Shown: one piece after another, positions 54,523 to 63,992 of the stretch | Position numbering within the stretch: position 1 is the first letter of the stretch | How the letters are laid out: every line of letters begins with the position of its first letter | Assembly: GCF_900107775.1 (NCBI RefSeq) | Contig: NZ_FNRF01000001.1 | Location: 434,001-498,000 of the forward strand | Direction: 5' to 3' | DNA length: 64,000 bases | DNA from: Xylanibacter ruminicola | Lineage (GTDB): Bacteria; Bacteroidota; Bacteroidia; Bacteroidales; Bacteroidaceae | The notes under the pieces: model-generated | Told to the model about the DNA's origin: nothing | The model's database searches: none | What the model saw: the letters and a program-made list of their open reading frames with translations, nothing else | Made by a program: the position numbers and the translations under genes

Positions 54523-55336
54523 ATCGTATGGAATTACAAAGTATTCGGTTTAATTCTTTAACCACAGAAGAGGACACACCTTTATATATATAGGTATTGT
54601 CTTCTTTTTCCGGCAGGGTTTTCCTTTTCATCGTTTCTAACTGAAGAACCCTATATAGGGTAAAAGGAATTGCGAATGCAGGGGAAACAAGTTTCTTTTG
54701 CTCACTATAGTAAGTGCCATTACCTTCCCCACTGATAGCTCTGCCATAGCAATATGCAATGGCAAATGCATCAGGGTTAATTGTTCTGTCAGGCAATTCT
54801 CTCATATATGCTTTGGCTGGATAAGAGAAGAATCGCTTAAGTCCTTCCTTTTCCAATTCTGCGACACCAATTCTATTCTTCCAATCATAATACTTCAATT
54901 CTTTCTCGTCCTGTATAGATTTAGAGAAATTATCTACAACCTTATCGACAGAAGGATAATTCTTAAGTATAGCTTTGGAATCAACCTCAATTTCTTTTAT
55001 GTCGTATTCATTTTTTAGACCCTCAGTGATATAAATCCCGACAGATACCTCTTTGAATTTTTCCGAAACGGGGATGTTGTTAATATGGTAATAATGGGAT
55101 TCGAACTTCAATATGAGCGGTTCTGTCAAGGCATAGTAGCCCTTTCCTGTATGGTCTGCAACACCACTAAACACCAATGGCCAGAAGATTTCCCAGATAG
55201 GATTGCTCGATGTGAGCTGGTGACTTTCTACCAGATAGTCACAACTTGTCTTGATGGAATCCAGACTTCTCCTTCCGAGTTTGCTCAACCAAACATACAG
55301 AAGCTTTTGCATTTCATATCGTTCCTTATTGCTCAT
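54515..55336 (-). CDS. Unknown protein (273 aa), defence operon
   Basis: Mostly helical and beta-mixed; N-terminal LYVWLSKLGRRSLDSIKTSC then NPIWEIFWPLVFSGVADHTG resembles a small winged-helix-type module. No catalytic motif is visible. The ATG at 55336 is used because the longer start at 55342 is a TTG. It overlaps the stop of the 627-aa gene by 11 bases and the helicase start by 8 bases, so the three are tightly coupled. Function is unknown. Confidence 0.65.
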   Translation of the reverse strand: MSNKERYEMQKLLYVWLSKLGRRSLDSIKTSCDYLVESHQLTSSNPIWEIFWPLVFSGVADHTGKGYYALTEPLILKFESHYYHINNIPVSEKFKEVSVGIYITEGLKNEYDIKEIEVDSKAILKNYPSVDKVVDNFSKSIQDEKELKYYDWKNRIGVAELEKEGLKRFFSYPAKAYMRELPDRTINPDAFAIAYCYGRAISGEGNGTYYSEQKKLVSPAFAIPFTLYRVLQLETMKRKTLPEKEDNTYIYKGVSSSVVKELNRILCNSIRYE

Positions 55337-57209
55337 CTTCAAGATAGCTCTTATAATAATTTGGTATGTTTTTAAGAGACTTACCAGCTTCTTCCAAGAC
55401 CTTCGGAGTTAAATAACCTATATTCGTATTCTCTGGAATCTCGATTCTTCCATAGAAATCTTTTTCTATACTTCTATCAATGCAGCCCATATGTTTTATG
55501 CAGTTTTCGGCCAATGGCATAACATCGTCATTGGCAAGAGTGCATATGATACGCAAATTTGCAGGGAACTTTTTGTTTACTCCTGGGAACATTGATACGA
55601 TGTCCCGCTGAATATCAATCAGCGGCATCATATAGTTTGGCAGATAGGTTAGATTTATATTCTGCAAGAATAAGAAATGCATAATATCCTCATTTCTATA
55701 GCATTCTTCAACCATTTGTCCCAATCCGTTTTGCCACAAATCAGTGAATGACTTCCAAGTAGCACTTACGTATTCTAATGCGTATCGGCATTTCATGCTG
55801 GCAATAGCAATCACTTTAGCAATAGCCACATCGGGTACCAACATAATCTTATACAGAGCAATCTGATTTCCTATGTCGGTTGCCATCGAATAGGTAAGCC
55901 GATTCGTCTTTAATGCGTTTTCAAGTGACTTGATGAAAGCTTGATATACAGGAATTGCATCACTCGCAATGTCTAGATCTTCTATAGTTACATTCTCTGC
56001 TTGCAAAATTGGTGCAGACGAATGACTTCCAACCCCAAGGACTTCTTTTACCACAGAAAAATCCTCGATAATTCTCTCTTTCCTTTCCTCTAGACGGTTG
56101 ATACTTTCTTCGAATGTTGCAAAATCCTTCCGCCTGCCTGCAATAGATTCTTCAAGAAGTTCTGCTTCCACTTTCTTTTCTTGAAGTAACCTCTCTTGTT
56201 CTGCAAGCTTAGATTGATAAGTCTCGTCAATATCCCCTATCAATTTTTTTAGCCTTTGCTCTTCTTCCTCTGCATGTTCCTTAGCAAGGAGAATTTCCAT
56301 ATCATAACGTTCACGTATCTCCTGAAGCTCTTTCGCTTTTTCTTTTTCGACTTCTTCAAGATACGCTTTACGATGTACAGATATTGATTGTTCGATAGAA
56401 TCCTTAAGCCAAGGTAACGTCTTTAACTCGTTCAGTTCTTCAAAAGAAATTGTTAATGCTCTGGTGATGTGAGTAAGCCTCTTGATTCTACTACTAATGA
56501 CAAGACCATCCAGTCCCTTTGAACTTGCAAAGGCTTCTCTCAGCAGTGGCTCCACGTTGCGGAATGTCTTTTCTTCGAAGATCTGATTCCAGTTTTTCTT
56601 CAAGACATTCTTCATAAACCATTCCTGTAGCTGTTCATCAGTAGTGATGTCAATTTTACCGTCCTCACCACCTTTAGCGGTATCTGTTACAAATAATCTA
56701 CCATTAACAGTTAGTGTGTCCAACGAACTTTCTTTCCAGTATGAAATCAGCCTATCTTGGCTATCCGCTTTAATCAGATAAATCGATCCACCAGAAGAAA
56801 CAAAAGTGTCGTGTTCAACATTTAGTAGATTGTTCTCTTCAAGCAAAGTATAGTTATATTGTCCGTTAGCAGTGAAATCTCCCTTAAGTTTTTTTACTCT
56901 GGCACCGAATTCATAAACGCCTCCAGATTTGTTCCAGATATAGGCATAATACCCTTCGCCAACCTTTTCGTTGGGTATGACGCTTATACACACCAGCGTT
57001 CCCTTTGTCTCATAATATCTCTCAGCAAAGTTGTGGGCAAAAACCTTTCCATATGGAGGAAATAGTTTTAGACTCTCACTTTCTTTTAATGGAGTAAAAT
57101 TATTACGCCAATCAGTGTATCCAACAACCTCGATTTTTGCATTGGGATTCCCAGCAAAGAAGTCTACATATCCGACCACTTTATACTCGTTATATTCAAA
57201 TTCTGTCAT
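55326..57209 (-). CDS. Coiled-coil protein with degenerate McrB-like AAA fold (627 aa)
   Basis: Residues 1-265 form a mixed domain, 275-390 a long coiled coil rich in Glu and Lys. After it the pattern of McrB-type GTPase/AAA proteins appears without catalytic residues. VSATWKSFTDLW (about 481-492) stands where the ATPase has its WxxxxDLLG segment. HFLFLQNINLTYLPNYMMPL (about 511-530) replaces the LDEMNLARVEYYF Walker B, with Gln and Asn for Asp and Glu, and PANLRIICTLANDD (about 549-562) fits the sensor-1 strand. No Walker A was found. It is likely a structural, target-sensing subunit. Coupled to both neighbours by overlaps of 4 and 11 bases. Confidence 0.6.
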   Translation of the reverse strand: MTEFEYNEYKVVGYVDFFAGNPNAKIEVVGYTDWRNNFTPLKESESLKLFPPYGKVFAHNFAERYYETKGTLVCISVIPNEKVGEGYYAYIWNKSGGVYEFGARVKKLKGDFTANGQYNYTLLEENNLLNVEHDTFVSSGGSIYLIKADSQDRLISYWKESSLDTLTVNGRLFVTDTAKGGEDGKIDITTDEQLQEWFMKNVLKKNWNQIFEEKTFRNVEPLLREAFASSKGLDGLVISSRIKRLTHITRALTISFEELNELKTLPWLKDSIEQSISVHRKAYLEEVEKEKAKELQEIRERYDMEILLAKEHAEEEEQRLKKLIGDIDETYQSKLAEQERLLQEKKVEAELLEESIAGRRKDFATFEESINRLEERKERIIEDFSVVKEVLGVGSHSSAPILQAENVTIEDLDIASDAIPVYQAFIKSLENALKTNRLTYSMATDIGNQIALYKIMLVPDVAIAKVIAIASMKCRYALEYVSATWKSFTDLWQNGLGQMVEECYRNEDIMHFLFLQNINLTYLPNYMMPLIDIQRDIVSMFPGVNKKFPANLRIICTLANDDVMPLAENCIKHMGCIDRSIEKDFYGRIEIPENTNIGYLTPKVLEEAGKSLKNIPNYYKSYLEDEQ

Positions 57210-58780
57210 AGTTCTGATTGTTTTATGATTCGTAAAGTAATATTTGCTTCTCCTTCATAGTGTTGTCCGAACGTCAGTTGATTTGACCATCGCCTTAACG
57301 TTGGAACATCTTCATTTATATTGTTTTGCTGAATTGGTGGATAATCCAAACCGACAATGCCCTGCTCTTCCTGGGTGCTTTCCCAAGTTGCCCCCTGCTT
57401 GTCGAAGTGCCACTGGAAATAGGATTGCATCCAGTCGCAGGTATTGGCATTAGCCATCACTAAATCAAATTCGAGTTTCTTATAATCTTGAATTTTGATA
57501 TAGTGGTGTCCTTCTGGGAGATGGTTCAGAGAAATATCGCCCTTACATTCCTCTTCACTATACGCCTTTCCGTCAATCCAAATTTTGGTTGGCCATTCTA
57601 ATCTGAGCGTAGGAGCAGCTCCCTTCAGATATGTTTGTCGGCCAATTTTCAAACCGCCAAACAACTCATAGAAGCGCTTATCAGCAAAGAACCCTCGTGT
57701 ATAGGTATCGTATTTAATCGTGAATATCTCAATATACTTGTTGTGGTATATCATATTGGGACGCAGGTAGTAGCGAATTGTTGATTCTTTCTGTGGGAAA
57801 CAAATGACCAACCCCTCTGTTTCTTTACCTTCCAAGTTCCAAGTCTCCTGCCAATAATTATCATAGACATCGTCTCGTTTAAAGAGGATAATACCATTAC
57901 GTTTAAAATGGTAACTCTTTGCTAATATGTCATATGAGGTTGAAGCCAAATCAAATTTCTTCTCTAATGAAAGAGTTGCAGTACGCATCTCCAAATAGCG
58001 AAAATCATCAGGAAGATACATGAAAAGTTGATTAGAACCGTTTTTTACAACATTTTTAGGTTTACCATTCCTTTCTTTATATTCTCCATTCCACCTGAGA
58101 AAGTAATTATAGACTTGATCATAATAATCTTCTTGTCTGACAGAATTATCTATGACGACCCTTCCATGATGAGTTTGAGCATTTAGAACAATATCTGTAT
58201 TTGATATGATTTTCCTAAAATCACGCTTTTGCAAATCATCAGTAGGTGAAAGCCCTTTTTCTACGAAACAAGCGGCTATGTATTTCAGATCTTCCTCTGA
58301 GAAGACCCTTCTTGCTTGATTTATTGGGTATTGAACATTTTTCCATGGCCCAGACTTCATCTCACATTTGGTAATTTGGAAATAGTGTTGGTCGCACCAT
58401 TTGTAAAGCGAATGCCAAAGTCCGTCTTGGTACATTCCTAACCATTCGTCCATCTGTGTGATGTCCCAATCCAGAATGCGCGATAAGCGGTATCGGTAGT
58501 TCCTGGCAGATATATTATCGCTTTCAGCCATTTTAGATGCGGCAAATAGTTGAATGGCCAACATACCTTTTACGAACAACGTGTCTCGTCTTTGGTCATA
58601 TAAGCAATTCCCCACAGCATCCATTAGTGTTTCTTCTGTCAAAGAGTGTAACTTGCAGAACTCGTCAACAAAAGTCTGGTCAACAACAAAGGCAACATAG
58701 GTCCCCGCATTTTCCTCTGGGAAAATACGTTCATCTACAAATTTGCAGAACTCCCTAAATATACTACCCAAGCTACTCAT
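57206..58780 (-). CDS. Unknown protein (524 aa), defence operon
   Basis: No signal peptide or membrane segment. The N-terminal ~200 residues are helical; the centre is a mixed region (YNYFLRWNGEYKERNGKPKN, then FKRNGIILFKRDDVYDNYW) and the C-terminal part is beta-rich with LSLNHLPEGHHYIKIQD-like strands. I recognise no family. It overlaps the next gene by four bases and follows the Res-like gene by 52 bases, so it belongs to the operon. Confidence 0.6.
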   Translation of the reverse strand: MSSLGSIFREFCKFVDERIFPEENAGTYVAFVVDQTFVDEFCKLHSLTEETLMDAVGNCLYDQRRDTLFVKGMLAIQLFAASKMAESDNISARNYRYRLSRILDWDITQMDEWLGMYQDGLWHSLYKWCDQHYFQITKCEMKSGPWKNVQYPINQARRVFSEEDLKYIAACFVEKGLSPTDDLQKRDFRKIISNTDIVLNAQTHHGRVVIDNSVRQEDYYDQVYNYFLRWNGEYKERNGKPKNVVKNGSNQLFMYLPDDFRYLEMRTATLSLEKKFDLASTSYDILAKSYHFKRNGIILFKRDDVYDNYWQETWNLEGKETEGLVICFPQKESTIRYYLRPNMIYHNKYIEIFTIKYDTYTRGFFADKRFYELFGGLKIGRQTYLKGAAPTLRLEWPTKIWIDGKAYSEEECKGDISLNHLPEGHHYIKIQDYKKLEFDLVMANANTCDWMQSYFQWHFDKQGATWESTQEEQGIVGLDYPPIQQNNINEDVPTLRRWSNQLTFGQHYEGEANITLRIIKQSEL

Positions 58781-58832
58781 TTGCCAGATCTTGATTTTTA
58801 TCTACACATAATCCAGGTTCGTATGATCCAAT

Positions 58833-61661
58833 TCATTCGTACCCCCCTTCAGCGTTAAAGACCTTATCGAAGTCAGACTCCTCTACACATTTCATCACCT
58901 TCTCTTGAACGGACAGTCTAGTGAATTCCAGTCTCAGCATCTTCTCGCCTGACGAAGTTTTCATCTTACGTAGCATCTGTACCCTATCTACATTTGGACA
59001 TGCTTGTACATACTTTACTAAACCCTTTGCTTTAGCGAGATTGTCTTTCTTGTCATCGCGGTGGGGTTCCAGCAAGCCATATTCATAATTCCCGTATTCG
59101 TTCTTTCGGATAATCAGAAAATCAGGGAACATACGATGTGTCTCACCACCATAGTCGTATGGGATGCATAATGCCCAGGGCTTGCGGTCCTGGTTGCGGA
59201 GCCAGCAAACAAAATAGGGATTCTTTCGCTCTTCTTCCAGCGTGATAGGTTCCCATCCTTTTAGATTGAATGTTGCTGTTCCATCAGCATTAACAAACAG
59301 GTGGTCAGTACAGGTTTCACCCTCATTGTCCAAATCCACATTGATGGTCTCTGGCAGATGGAACAGGTGTTTTGAAATGGTACTTCCCATTGTTACCAGA
59401 CTATTGTATCGCTGACGGTCTTTTTCAGGAATGTTCTTGGATTTTGGTCGATAAAGGTCTGCCAACCTATTGAATTCTTCTTTGGCATAATCCATTCGGA
59501 TGTCAGTTTGATGGCTATCAGCCACATACAGGATGACATCATACATACTAGCATAATCATCGGTTTCATAATTGTCTGCATATCGTTGGCCTACGCCTTC
59601 GCCACAGAGTAGAATTTCAGCATTGAAGTATTGCCGCTGCAAACCAGCATCAGTCCTGGAGAAAAGATCCGGTCCTTGCTGCACATCATAACTGCTTCCG
59701 CTTTTATATAGTTCAACACTAATGGTATTCAGCTGAAATTCCAGAGCCTTGTCCACAAGAGCTTCGTACTCACCCTTAGCTTTCAGTTCTGAAATAAAGT
59801 TGTGGATCAGCCTTGCAATATCATCTTTCACCTTATCAACGGCAGCAAATTTCTCGTCCATACCTGTCATGTCACCCAGACGAGCCATTTCAAAAAGCGA
59901 ACGGACATAATTTTTATTGACTGCAACCGTTTTTACCTCATAAGTCAGTATCTCAGCGTTATTGATTGCATCCTTAACAGCCTCGTATGGGTCTTGGCTC
60001 TCTTGTGAAGGATTTTCTCCATTCTCTACAAACAATTCCATTTCAGGTTGCTTATCATTTGGCTCAGAAGACTGATGGCCACCATGGGATGATTGATGCT
60101 CACCATCGTCTCTTACTACAGTGGCAGGCTGCTGTGGAATGGTTGTTTGAGGTTTAGTTGATTCACTTCCAGGAGTGTTCTGAACTTGATTCACCGGCTG
60201 ATGAACAGTGGAACCAGAAGAAGTTGACTGTGTACTTCCTGCCTGATTGCTTGGTTGTACATGGGCAACGGGGCGTTTTGTTGTCATGACAACAGAGGTT
60301 TTATTTCCTCCTCTGATAGCTTCCACATCTGTTGGCAATGCTCCGCCTTCCTCTTCTGTCAGTTTCTTAACAACTTCCTCTACTGTATTCTCATCAAAAT
60401 GCGGCAGATACAAGTGTACATAGTTCAAAGATTCATCTACCTCAATACGCATTCTTTGTGGTGTACGAATCATACGGCCCAGCAACTGTGCTATATAGGT
60501 AGCATCTTTGGCCACTCTATATGACATCATCGCTTCTGCACGAGGACAGTCCCAGCCAGTAGAAAGAGCTTCTTTGAAAAGAACTACCTTAATCTTTCGA
60601 TCATCATTGATAGACGAGGGAGAACAATACGGCACGTCAATACCATTAATCGGTATTGTACCAGCATCACCAAAGGCATGAACCACTTCACCTTCTACAA
60701 AATTCTCGCCAGTACGTCTTTCTATTTCTCGTATGCACTCATCCAAGTCAGTAGCAGAAATCTTGTTGCCAACTGCTGGCTCTACCTGAACTACAAAAAT
60801 GGGACAGACATTCTGGTAGTGTTGTTTCTCGGTGTAGTTATACCAATGCAAACATTTGTCTTTCCATTCGTCAGCTGCAGCCTGAAGCACGGCGATGTTC
60901 TTGTTAATAACGCTCTCCTCAGGGAAGTGAATTTCGATTTTGTCCTTTAGAAGTCCTGAATCACGCACTTCCTTGGGAGTCACCACCACTTTGCTCAGTG
61001 TTGAGAGACTGGCACCTGCAAGACTATTGAAACGTTCTGGAGTTGCACTCATACCAATTATAAACGGCAGGGCTTGTAACTTCTGATTCTCAGCTTTATC
61101 TTCAAATCCTTTCACGAATTTCTGCATGATGGTGGTTTGATTAGTCTTTGCCCCACGATGTGCTTCATCAATAATTAGCACTAGATGCTTGCCATATTCC
61201 TCAATAGTATTTTCTATGACTTCCCATATCGTCCAGTCTCTTCCATCACCAGTATTAGTCATCTTACTGGTTTTGTTGAGTTTCTGGGTGTTTAGGAAAT
61301 ATATCTTCCCCAGTTCAAGCTTATCACCTCGGAAACTATCGTCAAGAGTAACCAATTGATTAAGCACCAATCTATCACAGAACTTAATCATTTTCTGCCT
61401 ACTTTGTTCATTAAGTTCAGGAGCATCACTCAACCAAATAAAGATGGTTTCAGGCATTGGTGCCATCATGCCCTCCTCATCCCCACACATCATCGCTTCA
61501 ATGAAACTGGCCATCATGATGGTTTTGCCAGCACCGGTAGGAGCGGTAAAAGAGATAATCTGCTTTTGGCCAAAGTGTTGCCAGTTCATCTGAGCCATAG
61601 CTGCTACTTTGCGCAGCTCTAACATTCTCTGTTTCTGAAAAGGTTTTAATGCTATATTCAT
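58833..61661 (-). CDS. Res-like SF2 helicase-nuclease (942 aa)
   Basis: APTGAGKT at 40-47, IIDEAHRG near 163-170 (DEAH 165-168), MSATPE at 204-209, and QLLGRMIRTPQR for motif VI. A 100-residue low-complexity Ser/Thr/Gln linker lies at about 470-575 (for example NQAGSTQSTSSGSTVHQPVN). The C-terminal part carries a nuclease-like pattern: MFPDFLII (Asp) and YGLLEPHRDDKKDNLAKAKG, where the usual ExK is EPH. It resembles restriction subunits of type III enzymes. It lies 15 bases after the methyltransferase gene, giving a Mod-Res order. Confidence 0.85.
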   Translation of the reverse strand: MNIALKPFQKQRMLELRKVAAMAQMNWQHFGQKQIISFTAPTGAGKTIMMASFIEAMMCGDEEGMMAPMPETIFIWLSDAPELNEQSRQKMIKFCDRLVLNQLVTLDDSFRGDKLELGKIYFLNTQKLNKTSKMTNTGDGRDWTIWEVIENTIEEYGKHLVLIIDEAHRGAKTNQTTIMQKFVKGFEDKAENQKLQALPFIIGMSATPERFNSLAGASLSTLSKVVVTPKEVRDSGLLKDKIEIHFPEESVINKNIAVLQAAADEWKDKCLHWYNYTEKQHYQNVCPIFVVQVEPAVGNKISATDLDECIREIERRTGENFVEGEVVHAFGDAGTIPINGIDVPYCSPSSINDDRKIKVVLFKEALSTGWDCPRAEAMMSYRVAKDATYIAQLLGRMIRTPQRMRIEVDESLNYVHLYLPHFDENTVEEVVKKLTEEEGGALPTDVEAIRGGNKTSVVMTTKRPVAHVQPSNQAGSTQSTSSGSTVHQPVNQVQNTPGSESTKPQTTIPQQPATVVRDDGEHQSSHGGHQSSEPNDKQPEMELFVENGENPSQESQDPYEAVKDAINNAEILTYEVKTVAVNKNYVRSLFEMARLGDMTGMDEKFAAVDKVKDDIARLIHNFISELKAKGEYEALVDKALEFQLNTISVELYKSGSSYDVQQGPDLFSRTDAGLQRQYFNAEILLCGEGVGQRYADNYETDDYASMYDVILYVADSHQTDIRMDYAKEEFNRLADLYRPKSKNIPEKDRQRYNSLVTMGSTISKHLFHLPETINVDLDNEGETCTDHLFVNADGTATFNLKGWEPITLEEERKNPYFVCWLRNQDRKPWALCIPYDYGGETHRMFPDFLIIRKNEYGNYEYGLLEPHRDDKKDNLAKAKGLVKYVQACPNVDRVQMLRKMKTSSGEKMLRLEFTRLSVQEKVMKCVEESDFDKVFNAEGGYE

Positions 61662-61676
61662 ATTGCTCCGTTCTTC

Positions 61677-63992
61677 TTATTTTGCTGCGTAGTTAATTCT
61701 GAAATTCTCCAAATAGTCTCTATACAATTGATAAGTCCTGAATTCTCTCAACTCATCAATCATTGTGAGATAAGCGTTCTGGCTGTCTGTAATGATATAG
61801 ACAACCTCTATTTCGGGATGTTTATCCAATTCATTACGGAACTGACGGAAACATGACTCTTTTTTCAAGATGGCGATGTGGTTTTGGGGCCAAATTACAA
61901 ATTCTCCCTCGACATTGGTCGGACATTCGCCTTTAGCTCCAGCTTTCATCCATAAGATAGGCAGAAGTTCCTGTAGCTGACGTCCGCGAGCCACAGACCT
62001 TTTATCCAAGAAGCCTAACTTGAAGAATGTAGCGTTTGCTTTAAAGCCGTCTTTCATGGACATTGATACAGGAACGGTTTCTTCTATTTTGCCCATCAGT
62101 TGACTTATTTCTTCTTTGACCTGACGGTATGTGGCGTCCTTATCAGTCACTATATAGAAGTTGGTAATATGGTCATTGCCTTCCAGAGCCTCTAGATAAT
62201 CGTCGATTTTGGTGACATCAAAGAGAATGGAGGCATTATAGCTGTCATCTTCTGACACAAGGAATAGCACATCAGCAGTCATTGTAGGCAGTTTTACTTC
62301 TTTCTGCTTGTTGATGAGAGATACCAAGGACTTCTTGTGCTTCTGGTTTGCTCCCGCTGGGAAGAAATTGATTTGTGTAAATTTGCGGTCCAACTCCTTG
62401 GTTTCTGTCAGCGAGGTGAAGTATTCACCCTCTATAGGCTTGCCGTTTATGTCAATACCAAGAATACTGCACTGTGTGCGAGGCCAGTTCACATAACGGG
62501 CAATGCCCCACTTTTCCCATTCTTCATCGCCGGGTTTAATTCCCTGAGGAATCAGCTCCTTTTCTTTTGGTTCACCAATCTCATTGTTTGTCACCATAAT
62601 GCAGCGTCGATGACCTCCATCTTCCTTATTTAACAAGTTTACGGCATGAAGTGTAGTACCACTACCTGCAAAGAAATCCAGTATCAGAGCATTTGGCTTG
62701 TTTGCAATGAAGAAACGAAGTGCATCATGAACTGCATAGAGGGACTTGGGGAAAGAGAACCTACTTCCGATTATACTATTTAGCAATCTAGAACCATATT
62801 GCGTCGAATCATGACTTGAAATTCTCCATATATCTCCAGGAACAGCCTTAAATAAGCCACTATGGTTGTCACTCCCTTCTGTTATGATTTCATTATTGGG
62901 CCCTCTCCCAATTTCTCTGAACTGTCCAGATAAAATTTTGTTATATTCACCATCTTTCAATATATAAATAGTATATCCCTTTTTATAGTTCCCTCCTATT
63001 TTCACACGACCTTGTTTTTGTCTCTCACGGAAAGTATCTGATGTCCATTGCCACCTACCTTCGCTACCATCTTTTCTGATAGGTAATAACGGATAGAGGC
63101 CTTCTATTTCTTCTGCTTTCGAGATACCTGGAGGTAATGGTTCGCCTACAAGTTTAATTATATTATTTCGGTCTATATAAACAGGATAAAAGCCTCCTGG
63201 TGAATCACTTCTTGATGCACCTAATCCTGACCTCTTAAGTAAATCCCATCTAACATATCCAGTATGTGTTCTTCCTTTGCTTGAAACCCATTCTCTTCCT
63301 AATTCCAATTGATGTGGCGTGCAATCTCCTAATAATACAAAAAAGATGAATTCACCACTTCGTCCAAAGCCTCCAACCCGAGCAACGTTAGCCGGGTTTA
63401 TCATCGTGCTTATCATCTGTATTCTTGCCTCTGGAAACAATTGCTCGAGCAGACATCCAAGATGATGATACTCCAATTCGTCTATAGTAACAATCAACAC
63501 AGAGTCCTTCGGATTCAAAAGTTTCTTGGCAATCTTCAATCTTGCTTCCATCATTGAAAGCCATTTGCTATGACGATAAGAGTCCGTACCATCCACATAG
63601 TCACAATTGTATTTCCAATCGTGTGAATCTGGCTTATTATAAGGAGGATCAATATAAATACAATCCACTTGTCCAGCATATAGATATACTAGCAACTGCA
63701 ATGCATGATAGTTATCGGCTTCAATGAGCGTGTGCCAGAGTTCACTATCTGGTGCATTCTTCACACTATCCATTGGTTTTAGATAAGGATAGATGACATC
63801 ACCACGCTGTGCAATAGCAACTAAATCTGCCAAAGGAAGAACCACCTCATTCATCGTGGATAGCTGGACACAAGTGGCTTCTGTATCAGTAAGGCTCTGC
63901 ACCTCATACACATCGCTTACCTTTCCGTTACGTATCACCACATTAGTTCCCCTCCTTATTGGCACCTCTGGTGTCAACAGGTTATCAGGCAT
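61677..63992 (-). CDS. Beta-class adenine-N6 DNA methyltransferase (Mod-like, 771 aa)
   Basis: The catalytic motif IDPPYN (115-118 for DPPY) comes before the cofactor motif ILDFFAGSGTTLHAV (FAGSG at 441-445), the beta-class order. Between them is a 300-residue insertion with short loops likely to read the target. The C-terminal ~250 residues could form further specificity or dimerisation parts. It should methylate adenine in an unknown site and protect host DNA from the downstream Res-like protein. The start is given as the ATG at 63992, but the frame is still open at the window edge and could begin further upstream. Confidence 0.85.
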   Translation of the reverse strand: MPDNLLTPEVPIRRGTNVVIRNGKVSDVYEVQSLTDTEATCVQLSTMNEVVLPLADLVAIAQRGDVIYPYLKPMDSVKNAPDSELWHTLIEADNYHALQLLVYLYAGQVDCIYIDPPYNKPDSHDWKYNCDYVDGTDSYRHSKWLSMMEARLKIAKKLLNPKDSVLIVTIDELEYHHLGCLLEQLFPEARIQMISTMINPANVARVGGFGRSGEFIFFVLLGDCTPHQLELGREWVSSKGRTHTGYVRWDLLKRSGLGASRSDSPGGFYPVYIDRNNIIKLVGEPLPPGISKAEEIEGLYPLLPIRKDGSEGRWQWTSDTFRERQKQGRVKIGGNYKKGYTIYILKDGEYNKILSGQFREIGRGPNNEIITEGSDNHSGLFKAVPGDIWRISSHDSTQYGSRLLNSIIGSRFSFPKSLYAVHDALRFFIANKPNALILDFFAGSGTTLHAVNLLNKEDGGHRRCIMVTNNEIGEPKEKELIPQGIKPGDEEWEKWGIARYVNWPRTQCSILGIDINGKPIEGEYFTSLTETKELDRKFTQINFFPAGANQKHKKSLVSLINKQKEVKLPTMTADVLFLVSEDDSYNASILFDVTKIDDYLEALEGNDHITNFYIVTDKDATYRQVKEEISQLMGKIEETVPVSMSMKDGFKANATFFKLGFLDKRSVARGRQLQELLPILWMKAGAKGECPTNVEGEFVIWPQNHIAILKKESCFRQFRNELDKHPEIEVVYIITDSQNAYLTMIDELREFRTYQLYRDYLENFRINYAAK

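Noticed and set aside
60060..60300. Low-complexity repeat-like DNA
   Set aside because: It encodes the Ser/Thr/Gln linker of the Res-like protein; the frame is open and continues on both sides.
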